Below are positions 1 to 6,367 of a DNA stretch of 7,117 nucleotides, in pieces (positions within the stretch are counted from its first letter, which is position 1; every line of letters starts with the position of its first letter). Source of the stretch: an uncultured Peptococcaceae bacterium. Its GTDB lineage: Bacteria > Bacillota > Peptococcia > Peptococcales > Peptococcaceae. Under the pieces are notes generated by a model, which was not told the DNA's origin, searched no databases, and saw nothing but the letters and a program-made list of their open reading frames with translations. The stretch is taken from the NCBI GenBank assembly GCA_902492275.1, contig CABUKW010000148.1:1-7117 (forward strand), in the 5' to 3' direction. Position numbers and translations under genes: made by a program.

Positions 1-2
1 GC

Positions 3-797
3 AATGGTTTGATTTCGTCCATTTTTACCATGGGGGTCTTACCCTATCTGGAAAATGCTTTTGGCATTACTACGTCAATTAAGCTGCTGGAGCTGGCCAA
101 TCCTAGTCAGCCATTATTGAAAAAATTATTGACAGAGGCTCCGGGAACCTATCATCATTGCATTATGGTCGGTAACCTGGGAGAAGCTGCTGCCGAAGCT
201 ATTGGCGCAAATGGCCTGGTGGTACGGCTGGGCGCTTATTATCATGATATCGGAAAGTTAAAACGGCCCTATTTCTTTGCGGAAAATCAGTTCTCAGGCA
301 ATAATCCCCATGACAATATTACACCGCAGCTTAGTACGCTGATTATCACTTCTCATGTGAAAGACGGGATTGAAATGGCGAAGGAGGCAAAACTGCCGCC
401 TGTGATTATCCAAATGATTGCGCAGCATCATGGAGATAGTTTGGTGTCTTTTTTCTATTATAAAGCCAAAGATGCTGATCCGGAAGTGAAAGAACGGGAT
501 TTTCGCTATGAACAATCCAAGCCACAAACCAAGGAAGCAGCCATTTTGATGATGGCTGATACTGTGGAGGCGGCCGTGCGCTCGAAAAAGAATGCTACAC
601 CAGGACAAATCGAAGGTTTTATTCGTACCTTGATTAAGGGAAAATTAAATGATGGACAATTTGATGAATGTGAGCTGACATTTCGGGATTTAGATCAGAT
701 TGCAACAGCCTTTACCCGTGTCATCAATGGCATTTATCATAAACGGATTGAGTATCCAGCTCAGGCTACCATGGTACAAAAGAAACAGGAAGGATAG
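3..797 (+). CDS. pgpH: Cyclic-di-AMP phosphodiesterase PgpH, C-terminal part (7TM-HD family)
   Basis: The reading frame is open at the window start, so only the C-terminal 264 codons of a protein usually about 700 residues long are visible. Family members have an extracellular domain, seven membrane helices and a cytoplasmic HD domain that hydrolyses the second messenger c-di-AMP. Visible here are the end of the last membrane region, the linker FGITTSIKLLELANPSQPLL, and the complete HD domain. Counting from the codon at position 3, probable metal ligands are H52 (in TYHH), H81-D82 (in YHDIGK), H118 (in SHVKDG), H142-H143 (in QHHGDS) and D186 (in MMADTVEAA), so the catalytic site looks intact. 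It precedes ybeY by 8 nt, as in the conserved pgpH-ybeY pair of Bacillota. A TTG at position 9 is internal, not a start. The family call is secure; the c-di-AMP specificity is carried over from characterised PgpH proteins. Confidence 0.93.
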   Translation, partial: NGLISSIFTMGVLPYLENAFGITTSIKLLELANPSQPLLKKLLTEAPGTYHHCIMVGNLGEAAAEAIGANGLVVRLGAYYHDIGKLKRPYFFAENQFSGNNPHDNITPQLSTLIITSHVKDGIEMAKEAKLPPVIIQMIAQHHGDSLVSFFYYKAKDADPEVKERDFRYEQSKPQTKEAAILMMADTVEAAVRSKKNATPGQIEGFIRTLIKGKLNDGQFDECELTFRDLDQIATAFTRVINGIYHKRIEYPAQATMVQKKQEG

Positions 798-805
798 GAA
801 ACGGT

Positions 806-1264
806 ATGGCAGTAATAATCACCAATGAACAGGATAAAATTGAAATTCCAGCCCACTGGGCAGCAAAAATTAATCAAGTAGCAGAAATTTGTTTTCAAGA
901 AGAAGAAATTCCGTTAAAAGCAGAAGTAGATCTGTTATTTGTAGATAATGCTGCAATTCGGGAAATGAACAAGGAATATCGGGATAAGGATGTAGCTACC
1001 GATGTTTTGTCTTTTCCGATGTATGAAGCGGAGGAAGAAATTGTCGATGAAGAAGAAATTCTTTTTGGCGATATTGTAATTTCCTTAGAACGGGCGCAGG
1101 AGCAGTGTGAGGAATATGGACACAGCTTGGAGCGAGAAGTGATGTATTTATTGGTACATGGGTTGTTGCATTTGGCAGGATATGACCACATGGAGGAAGA
1201 AGATAAAAAACAGATGCGTACGCAAGAAGAAAAATTACTTGCAGTAATTGGTGCAATTCGTTAA
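806..1264 (+). CDS. ybeY: Endoribonuclease YbeY, rRNA maturation factor
   Basis: YbeY is a cytoplasmic zinc-dependent single-strand endoribonuclease involved in 16S rRNA 3'-end maturation and ribosome quality control. The 152-residue length is normal for the family. The diagnostic motif HGLLHLAGYDH at residues 118-128 supplies the three zinc-binding histidines H118, H122 and H128. The upstream conserved block NKEYRDKDVATDVLSFP (residues 55-71) contains the conserved arginine R59. The start is an ATG preceded by purine-rich AAGGATAGGAA, 8 nt after the pgpH stop, so the two genes are almost certainly cotranscribed. An acidic stretch (EAEEEIVDEEE, residues 74-84) between the two conserved blocks is common in this family. 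A 73-nt gap separates it from the CorC-like gene, with no convincing terminator in it. Confidence 0.95.
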   Translation: MAVIITNEQDKIEIPAHWAAKINQVAEICFQEEEIPLKAEVDLLFVDNAAIREMNKEYRDKDVATDVLSFPMYEAEEEIVDEEEILFGDIVISLERAQEQCEEYGHSLEREVMYLLVHGLLHLAGYDHMEEEDKKQMRTQEEKLLAVIGAIR

Positions 1265-1322
1265 ATGATTAAGAAATGCACTGTCGGCATAAACTTAAAA
1301 AAGAAGAATCGTTTTATTTTTT

Positions 1323-1327
1323 GGAGG
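1323..1327 (+). promoter_or_regulatory. Ribosome binding site deciding a TTG start
   Basis: GGAGG ends 10 nt before the TTG at 1338. The first ATG in frame (1356) would be 28 nt away, which is too far. The RBS therefore selects the TTG. Confidence 0.75.
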
Positions 1328-1337
1328 TTGGTTTTAT

Positions 1338-2636
1338 TTGGACACGGACAGTTCTATGCAATTTGTTGTTTTAGCAGCTTTGATTTTTTTGTCAGCAATA
1401 TTTTCATCGGCAGAAACAGCGTTTTTGTCTACCAATAAAATTCGTCTGCGTAATTTGCAGGAGGAAGGCGAAAAAAAAGCGGATTTGGTTTTAACCATGT
1501 TAGAAAGCCAGAATAAACTGATTTCTACGCTATTAGTAGGCAATAACATTGTCAATATCGGTTCGTCCGCTTTAGCGACGAAAATGGCGACAGCCGCTTT
1601 TGGCGATGTTGGTGTGGGCATTGCTACTGGAGTGATGACGTTTTTGGTACTGGTCTTTGGTGAAGTGATGCCGAAAAATTTGGCTGCAGCTCATGCGGAA
1701 ACATGGGCGATGTTTATTGCGCCGTTTATCCGTTTGCTTAGTTTTGTGCTGACGCCGGTGGTATTTTTCTTGACAAAGCTGTCTGATTTCGTGGTTCGGT
1801 TTAGCAAAAAAGATGACGAAGAAGATCCAACCATAACAGAAGATGAATTCAAAATCTTGGTGAATGTAGGGCAAGAGGAAGGCGTTTTTGACGAATCAGA
1901 ATCGGAGATGATTAACAGTATTTTTGAATTTGATGAAACTGTCGTGAAAGCGATTATGGTTCCGCGGATTGATATTGTGGCCGTGGATGTGGAAGATCCG
2001 ATTAATGAAGCACTACGGCTGATTGTGGACGGAGGACATTCCCGCATTCCAGCTTATGAAGAAAGTATTGATAATATCGTAGGAATTTTATACGCCAAAG
2101 ATATTTTTGAGTATTTAGATGACGATTTCAATGAATTGAAAGTAAAAGAACTGATTCGTCCAGCTTATTACATTCCAGAAACCAAAAAGGTCAGCGATTT
2201 GTTAAATGAGTTGCGTTCTAAAAAAGTGCATATGGCGATTATTTTGGATGAATATGGCGGTACCAATGGTTTGGTAACCATTGAAGACTTAATTGAAGAA
2301 ATTATCGGAGATATTCAGGACGAATATGATGTGGAAGAAGATTTGATTGTTATGCATAGCGATAGTCAGTTGGTGGCCGATGCCCGGGCACCTATCGGTG
2401 ATGTTGAAGAGGCTTTTGATGTGGAATTGGAGGAAGAAATTTTGGAAGACAGCGAAGCCGATACCATTGGCGGTTTGGCATTTGAGCATCTAGGGGGGAT
2501 TCCCGCAAAAGGCGACGAGGTGACAGTAGGCCGGTTCTTAATCCGTATTGTAGAGGTCAGCGGGCGGCGTATTTCTAAAGTGGAAATCACATTGCTGCCG
2601 CCGGAAGAAGAGGAAGAAGAACAAGATGAAGAATAA
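1338..2636 (+). CDS. CNNM/CorC (HlyC) family membrane protein with CBS pair
   Basis: This is a 432-residue inner-membrane protein of the family annotated as hemolysin C/CorC/CNNM, whose members are linked to Mg2+ (or Co2+) transport and resistance; older hemolysin labels are probably misleading. Domain order is clear. The DUF21/CNNM transmembrane domain covers about residues 5-155, with SSAETAFLS at 23-31, the helix around STLLVGNNIVNIGSSALAT (63-81), and GEVMPKNLA at 108-116. A CBS pair covers about 205-328, opening with VMPR-type MVPRIDI and ending DEYGGTNGLVTIEDLIEEI (304-322). A CorC/HlyC C-terminal domain spans about 340-420. The tail is a run of acidic residues. Translation starts at TTG, selected by GGAGG at 1323-1327. 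It occupies the slot where Bacillus carries dgkA in the ybeY-cdd interval and overlaps cdd by 11 nt. The transported ion cannot be read from the sequence. Confidence 0.9.
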   Translation: MDTDSSMQFVVLAALIFLSAIFSSAETAFLSTNKIRLRNLQEEGEKKADLVLTMLESQNKLISTLLVGNNIVNIGSSALATKMATAAFGDVGVGIATGVMTFLVLVFGEVMPKNLAAAHAETWAMFIAPFIRLLSFVLTPVVFFLTKLSDFVVRFSKKDDEEDPTITEDEFKILVNVGQEEGVFDESESEMINSIFEFDETVVKAIMVPRIDIVAVDVEDPINEALRLIVDGGHSRIPAYEESIDNIVGILYAKDIFEYLDDDFNELKVKELIRPAYYIPETKKVSDLLNELRSKKVHMAIILDEYGGTNGLVTIEDLIEEIIGDIQDEYDVEEDLIVMHSDSQLVADARAPIGDVEEAFDVELEEEILEDSEADTIGGLAFEHLGGIPAKGDEVTVGRFLIRIVEVSGRRISKVEITLLPPEEEEEEQDEE

Positions 2637-3069
2637 CGGCGAAACCGCGACTGAAGAAATATCTGCGCTGATTGCCGCTGCATGGAAAGCGCGGGAGCAG
2701 GCCTATGCACCCTATTCTGGCTTTGCAGTAGGGGCGGCAGTGCAAACGGCTAGTGGACAGATTTATGGTGGCTGTAATATTGAAAATGTCAGCTACGGGT
2801 TGAGCAATTGTGCTGAGCGCACTGCCATGTTTCAGGCTATTGCCCATGGAGAGCGGCAGTTGGTGCGCATAGCCGTCTGTGCAGACACGTCAGATCCTGT
2901 CGCTCCTTGTGGTGCTTGCCGGCAGGTGATGCAGGAGTTAGGTCCGCAAATGGAAGTTATTTTAGTAAATCAGGCAGGCGCACAAATTGTTACAACAGTG
3001 GAGGAATTGCTTCCATATAGTTTTCAAAAATTTTCGCAACAAGGGCAGCAACTGGAGGGAGAGATTTAA
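2626..3069 (+). CDS. cdd: Cytidine deaminase
   Basis: Cdd converts cytidine and deoxycytidine to uridine and deoxyuridine in pyrimidine salvage. The 147 residues match the homotetrameric short class. The zinc site is complete: C62 with catalytic glutamate E64 in NCAERTA, and C95 and C98 in PCGACRQV. The substrate-binding block AYAPYSGFAVGAA lies at residues 26-38 and GGCNIENVSYG at 48-58. The ATG at 2626 lies inside the 3' end of the preceding CorC-like gene (11-nt overlap, different frame). The purine-rich codons for that gene's glutamate tail (about 2606-2622) appear to double as the ribosome binding site, suggesting translational coupling. The N-terminus is roughly 10 residues longer than in many homologues, but no better start is seen. 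The stop is 2 nt before era. Confidence 0.95.
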   Translation: MKNNGETATEEISALIAAAWKAREQAYAPYSGFAVGAAVQTASGQIYGGCNIENVSYGLSNCAERTAMFQAIAHGERQLVRIAVCADTSDPVAPCGACRQVMQELGPQMEVILVNQAGAQIVTTVEELLPYSFQKFSQQGQQLEGEI

Positions 3070-3071
3070 CA

Positions 3072-3968
3072 ATGAAAACAGGGTTTGTAGCCTTGGTAGG
3101 CCGGCCAAATGCCGGAAAATCCACTTTATTGAATCAAATTTTAGACCGTAAAATTGCCATTGTATCTGATAAGGCACAGACAACCCGCCATCGCATTACG
3201 GGGGTGTTGACCAATGAAACAGGGCAGATTGTTTTTTTGGATACGCCTGGCATCCACAAGCCTCGGCATAAGCTGGGAGAACGGATGGTAGAAATTGCGC
3301 AGAGCTCTCTGTATGATGCGGATGTGATTTATTATTTAGTGGATGCCAGCATGGAATTCGGTCCGGGAGAGCAATATATTTTGCAGCAATTGGAAAAAGC
3401 GTCTGCACCGGTTTTTTTAGTGCTGAACAAGATTGACCGGATGGAAAAACAAAATGTACTTTCTTTGATTTCCAAATGGCAGAACCGTGGAAAATTTGCA
3501 GAGATTTTTCCACTATCAGCTAAAAAAGGGGATAACGTGGCGGCGCTGGTAGAAACCACGTTCAATTATTTGGAAGAAGGTCCCCAATTTTATCCTGCTG
3601 ATTCGGTAACCGACCAGCCAGAGGAAGTGGTCATCGCTGAATTGATTCGGGAACAAATTCTGGAGGCTACCCGTGATGAAGTTCCTCATAGCATTGCAGT
3701 TATTGTGGAACAGATGAAACTGCGGGAAGATGGCAAGATCTATGTGGGCGCTACAATTTATGTAGAGCGAGACAGTCAGAAAGGGATTATCATAGGCAGG
3801 GGGGGTTTGATGCTGCGTAAAATTGGCAGCAAGGCCCGGCGGGAAATTGAATATTTGTTGGGTGAAAAGGTATATTTGGACTTGTGGGTAAAAGTGAATG
3901 AAGACTGGCGCAATAAAGAAAGCGCCATCAAGTCCTTGTATTTTGATGACGATAGCGACGAGTTTTAG
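3072..3968 (+). CDS. era: GTPase Era, 30S ribosome assembly factor
   Basis: Era is an essential GTPase that binds the 3' end of 16S rRNA and helps 30S subunit maturation. All parts are visible in 298 residues, the normal length. G1 is GRPNAGKS (10-17), the G2 region QTTRHRI is at 36-42, G3 is DTPG (57-60), G4 is NKID (119-122) and G5 is SAKKG (149-153). A C-terminal KH RNA-binding domain follows from about residue 205, with its GIIIGRGG loop at 238-245 and the typical ending LDLWVKVNEDWRNKES. The start ATG follows GGAGGGAGAG at 3054-3063 and lies 2 nt after the cdd stop, so era is cotranscribed with cdd. It is functionally close to ybeY, four genes earlier counting pgpH, since both act on 16S rRNA. 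The operon ends here at a strong hairpin; recO, which often follows era in Bacillota, is not present. Confidence 0.97.
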   Translation: MKTGFVALVGRPNAGKSTLLNQILDRKIAIVSDKAQTTRHRITGVLTNETGQIVFLDTPGIHKPRHKLGERMVEIAQSSLYDADVIYYLVDASMEFGPGEQYILQQLEKASAPVFLVLNKIDRMEKQNVLSLISKWQNRGKFAEIFPLSAKKGDNVAALVETTFNYLEEGPQFYPADSVTDQPEEVVIAELIREQILEATRDEVPHSIAVIVEQMKLREDGKIYVGATIYVERDSQKGIIIGRGGLMLRKIGSKARREIEYLLGEKVYLDLWVKVNEDWRNKESAIKSLYFDDDSDEF

Positions 3969-3975
3969 AATTTCT

Positions 3976-4004
3976 ACGGAGGTCTTACAGACCTCTGTTT
4001 TTTT
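3976..4004 (+). terminator. Intrinsic terminator after era
   Basis: A 10-bp stem (ACGGAGGTCT at 3976-3985 paired with AGACCTCTGT at 3989-3998, one G-U pair) with a 3-nt loop runs directly into a stretch of seven T residues (3998-4004). It begins 7 nt after the era stop. This is a textbook rho-independent terminator and defines the end of the pgpH-era operon. Confidence 0.93.
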
Positions 4005-4015
4005 CTATCATTTTG

Positions 4016-4024
4016 TGATAAAAT
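4016..4024 (+). promoter_or_regulatory. Putative extended -10 promoter for the CPBP protease gene
   Basis: TGA followed by TAAAAT (4019-4024) resembles an extended -10 element (TGn-TATAAT with one mismatch). No good -35 hexamer is found; TGTTTT at 3996-4001 has the right spacing but is weak. It sits just after the terminator, where a new promoter is needed. Transcription would begin near 4031, which would leave a short leader before the ATG at 4053. Confidence 0.35.
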
Positions 4025-4052
4025 TTTGTGGAGCATGGAAAGGTGTGGGGAT

Positions 4053-4769
4053 ATGAAACCAAAGAAGTTCCAACTGCGAAAAACACTATCGGTGATTGAT
4101 GGATTTTTTATCTTACTGCTTACATTCCTTTTGGTGAACTCGCTAGCAGGCAGTGGACTATTTCCAACAAAATTTCTAGCCAGTATATTGCCAGGCGGCG
4201 CAACCGTCATCAACCAGATGCTATGGCAGCAAATTTTACAGTTTGTAGTGATGACAGGGTTGACCTTATTGTTTTTATTCTTGCGGGGAAAAACCTTGGG
4301 ACAGATTGGACTCCGTCCCTTTTCCAAAAGAAATTGGTTTTGGAAAGCCGTAGGTTGTGGGATTGTTTTATTTTTTGTTATGCTTTTTGTGTCAGCTTTG
4401 CTGGCCAATTTATTTCCACATTGGGCCAAGCCGCAGGCCGTAACCGAGATGATTATGCAGGCGCATAACGATTGGGAGTGGTTTGCAGTTATTTTGATGG
4501 TTTGCATTTTGGCGCCAATTAGCGAAGAATTGTTGTTTCGCGGTTATTTCTATCATAGTTTGCGCAATCGTTATTCCCTGTGGAGTAGTGTGCTTGTAGC
4601 ATCCTTGCTGTTCGGCTGTATCCATTATGATTTATTTCGTTTGTTACCGCTAACCTTTACGGGAATTTGTTTGAATTTGGTAGCCATTCGTTCCGGTTCT
4701 CTCTGGGGGTCGATTGTGATGCATGGGGTCTGGAATTTTATGATGACGTTGGTGATGATGGCTTTTTAA
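4053..4769 (+). CDS. CPBP (CAAX/Abi) family intramembrane metalloprotease
   Basis: This polytopic membrane protein of 238 residues (from the chosen start) has the three hallmark motifs of the CPBP/Abi family (CAAX proteases and bacteriocin-processing enzymes): EELLFR at residues 158-163 with the glutamate pair and arginine, FGCIH at 187-191, and HGVWN at 224-228. Hydrophobic segments near residues 14-34, 55-78, 96-120, 142-155, 175-192 and 216-235 fit a multi-span protein. In characterised relatives these motifs form a metal-dependent site within the membrane. The substrate is unknown, and there is no bacteriocin gene beside it to suggest an immunity role. ATG 4053 is preferred over TTG 4026 and ATG 4035, because AAAGG (4039-4043) is 9 nt upstream and the likely transcription start lies near 4031. 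It stands alone between a terminator and the putative insertion at 4803. Confidence 0.88.
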   Translation: MKPKKFQLRKTLSVIDGFFILLLTFLLVNSLAGSGLFPTKFLASILPGGATVINQMLWQQILQFVVMTGLTLLFLFLRGKTLGQIGLRPFSKRNWFWKAVGCGIVLFFVMLFVSALLANLFPHWAKPQAVTEMIMQAHNDWEWFAVILMVCILAPISEELLFRGYFYHSLRNRYSLWSSVLVASLLFGCIHYDLFRLLPLTFTGICLNLVAIRSGSLWGSIVMHGVWNFMMTLVMMAF

Positions 4770-4773
4770 ATGA

Positions 4774-4789
4774 CACAAATAGATTTGTG
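4774..4789. repeat. Short perfect inverted repeat after the CPBP gene
   Basis: CACAAAT (4774-4780) and ATTTGTG (4783-4789) are perfect complements separated by AG, starting 5 nt after the CPBP stop codon. There is no T-run after it, so it is a poor terminator. The shape suits a dimeric regulator's operator, possibly for the downstream gene, but no partner is known. Confidence 0.4.
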
Positions 4790-4794
4790 CAATA

Positions 4795-4802
4795 AAATCA
4801 TT
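4795..4802. repeat. Left target-site duplication of the putative MITE
   Basis: AAATCATT here is identical to 4929-4936 and directly abuts the left terminal inverted repeat. The match is exactly 8 bp; the flanking bases differ on both sides. Confidence 0.65.
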
Positions 4803-4928
4803 GGTTCTGTAAAGAAGGTATGAAATAAAATAACCATGAATAGCGTGGGAGTAAGATTCATTTAGGGAGATAAAGGCTTTGATATAAAGGGCTTTCATGA
4901 CTTTTTTCCCTAACAACTTAACAGAACC
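4803..4928. mobile_element. Putative 126-bp MITE with IS6-like ends
   Basis: The left end GGTTCTGT (4803-4810) and the right end ACAGAACC (4921-4928) form a perfect 8-bp terminal inverted repeat. Allowing mismatches, the similarity runs to 14 of 18 positions. The element lies exactly between two 8-bp copies of AAATCATT. There is no room for a transposase. Internally there is a 13-bp stem (4862-4875 with 4901-4913, one bulge and one G-U) and a 6-bp stem (4836-4841 with 4856-4861). IS6-family elements of Gram-positive bacteria have ends starting GGTTCTGT and make 8-bp duplications, so a non-autonomous derivative mobilised by such a transposase is a reasonable reading. Removing the element plus one repeat leaves a 50-bp intergenic gap, consistent with an insertion. 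The alternative is a native structured leader RNA for rlmD. Confidence 0.6.
4862..4913. repeat. Stem-loop inside the putative MITE
   Basis: TTAGGGAGA (4862-4870) pairs with TTTCCCTAA (4905-4913) with one G-U. After a bulged T at 4871, AAAG (4872-4875) pairs with CTTT (4901-4904). A small inner hairpin, CTTT (4877-4880) with AAAG (4886-4889), is possible. The fold would form in RNA read towards rlmD. Confidence 0.55.
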
Positions 4929-4936
4929 AAATCATT
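4929..4936. repeat. Right target-site duplication of the putative MITE
   Basis: AAATCATT here is identical to 4795-4802 and directly abuts the right terminal inverted repeat. It sits just upstream of the rlmD ribosome binding site. Confidence 0.65.
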
Positions 4937-4939
4937 TAC

Positions 4940-4945
4940 AAGGAG
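4940..4945 (+). promoter_or_regulatory. Ribosome binding site deciding the rlmD start
   Basis: AAGGAG ends 8 nt before the TTG at 4954, an ideal distance. The upstream in-frame ATG at 4897 has no comparable site and lies inside the putative MITE. Confidence 0.8.
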
Positions 4946-4953
4946 TGTTTTAT

Positions 4954-6276
4954 TTGAAAGTTGGAGATATAGTTCAGTTGACCATTACGGGGATTTCTCA
5001 TCAAGGATATGGTATCGGACGTTATGATAATATTGTGGTTTTCGTGCCTGGTGCTATGCTGGAAGAGCAGGTGGAAGCGCAGGTTGTAGAATATAAAAAG
5101 AAAATGGCGACGGCCAAATTGGTGCAATTGCTTGAACCGTCTGCACAACGTATAGAGCCTCGTTGTTCGCAAAGCAGACTATGCGGCGGCTGTGAATTGC
5201 AGCATTGTGATGATGCCTATCAATTACAGGCGAAACAAAAAATTGTGCAGGATGCATTGGTACGTTTGGGTAGAGTTGATACACAAGTGGAACCAGTACT
5301 GGGTATGGCAGAGCCTTGGCGTTATCGGAATAAAGGAATTTTTCATGTCAATTACAACAATGGAACAGTGCGTCTGGGCTTTTATGAACAGGGCAGTCAT
5401 CAATTCGTTCCAGCGGCTGATTGCCGATTATTCAGCAGAGCTGTCAATCAATTGCTGCATGTTTTAGAGGACATGATACAAAATAGCGGTCGCGCCTATT
5501 ATATTCAAAAAGTAATGATTCGAGAAAGCTATTATAATGGTGACTTGATGGTGGTATTTGTCACAGAAGAAGCGGCGTGGCGGCTGCCGGAATTGGCGGA
5601 GCAGCTAATTCATTACCCGAGCGTAGTATCGGTGTATCATAATATTAATACCAATCTAAAGATTATGCTGGGGCGTAGTTTTCGATTGTTAGCCGGACAA
5701 GCAACCATAGAAGATACCATTGGCGAGTTTCATTTTCAAATATCGCCACAATCGTTTTTTCAGATCAACAATCAACAAACGCAAGTATTGTATGAAACAG
5801 TCTTGAAGTTTGCTCAATTAACCGGTAAAGAACAATTGGCCGACATTTATTGTGGGATTGGCACGATTTCTTTGTATTTGGCCCGGCATGCTGCGCAGGT
5901 TATTGGGATTGAATCGGTAGCACAGGCTGTGCAGGATGCTAAGGAGAATGCGAAAGCAAACGGCATCCAAAATTGTACTTTTATAACGGCGAAAGCTGAG
6001 GATTGGCTTCCCAGATGGGTGCAAAAAGGAAATCAGTTGGATGTTGCAGTAATCGACCCACCCCGCAAAGGCTGTGAAACACCGGTCTTAGATGGGCTGA
6101 TTACCAGCGGTGCAAAACGGATTGTTTATGTATCCTGTAATCCTTCCACATTAGCACGAGATGTGAAATACCTTTGTCAATATGGGTATCAGGTTGTAAA
6201 AGTACAGCCGGTAGATTTATTTTGCCAAAGTTGGCATGTTGAGTGCGTAGTATTGATGTCAAAAGTCGAGAAGTAG
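4954..6276 (+). CDS. rlmD: 23S rRNA (uracil-5-)-methyltransferase, RlmD/RumA type
   Basis: This is a SAM-dependent enzyme of the TrmA/RlmD/RlmCD family that makes 5-methyluridine in 23S rRNA. The 440 residues match the family. An N-terminal TRAM RNA-binding domain spans about 1-58. A [4Fe-4S] cluster site is formed by C71, C77 and C80 (CSQSRLCGGC) plus C157. The C-terminal methyltransferase fold shows the SAM-binding loop DIYCGIGTISLYLA (297-310), IDPPRKGC (367-374), catalytic cysteine C395 in SCNPSTLARD, and the general-base glutamate E430 in HVEC. Translation starts at TTG 4954, chosen by AAGGAG at 4940-4945; it begins MKVGDIVQ as expected for a TRAM domain. The target uridine (1939, 747 or both) cannot be decided; many Bacillota enzymes modify both. 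The C-terminus is intact, although a mobile element seems to start shortly afterwards. Confidence 0.94.
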   Translation: MKVGDIVQLTITGISHQGYGIGRYDNIVVFVPGAMLEEQVEAQVVEYKKKMATAKLVQLLEPSAQRIEPRCSQSRLCGGCELQHCDDAYQLQAKQKIVQDALVRLGRVDTQVEPVLGMAEPWRYRNKGIFHVNYNNGTVRLGFYEQGSHQFVPAADCRLFSRAVNQLLHVLEDMIQNSGRAYYIQKVMIRESYYNGDLMVVFVTEEAAWRLPELAEQLIHYPSVVSVYHNINTNLKIMLGRSFRLLAGQATIEDTIGEFHFQISPQSFFQINNQQTQVLYETVLKFAQLTGKEQLADIYCGIGTISLYLARHAAQVIGIESVAQAVQDAKENAKANGIQNCTFITAKAEDWLPRWVQKGNQLDVAVIDPPRKGCETPVLDGLITSGAKRIVYVSCNPSTLARDVKYLCQYGYQVVKVQPVDLFCQSWHVECVVLMSKVEK

Positions 6277-6300
6277 ATATGCTGAAAAGGCTTGAAATCA

Positions 6301-6357
6301 AGGGATTTTCAAAAATGAGGTGTGATTTTTGGCTGCATCAAGTTGGCGAAAATCCTT
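6301..6357. repeat. AT-rich hairpins just after rlmD
   Basis: AGGGATTTTC (6301-6310) pairs with GAAAATCCTT (6348-6357), with one G-U. Within the loop, AAAAAT (6311-6316) pairs with ATTTTT (6325-6330). No clear T-run follows, so termination is only possible, not shown. Confidence 0.35.
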
Positions 6358-6367
6358 GTAAAATCAA

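Noticed and set aside
1265..1337. Terminator between ybeY and the CorC-like gene
   Set aside because: Only A-runs facing T-runs are found, with no GC-rich stem. The T-rich tract runs straight into the GGAGG site of the next gene.
4026..4052. Upstream TTG 4026 or ATG 4035 as the CPBP gene start
   Set aside because: Neither has a ribosome binding site, and the TTG lies upstream of the likely transcription start near 4031. ATG 4053 has AAAGG at a good distance.
3974..4507. 177-codon minus-strand frame opposite the CPBP gene
   Set aside because: It is antisense to a gene with all family motifs, its stop lies at the era terminator, and its product has no recognisable domain.
4801..4930. T-box or other known riboswitch upstream of rlmD
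   Set aside because: No T-box consensus, no terminator/antiterminator pair with a T-run before the start codon, and no other riboswitch core that I recognise. The exact 8-bp direct repeats favour an insertion.
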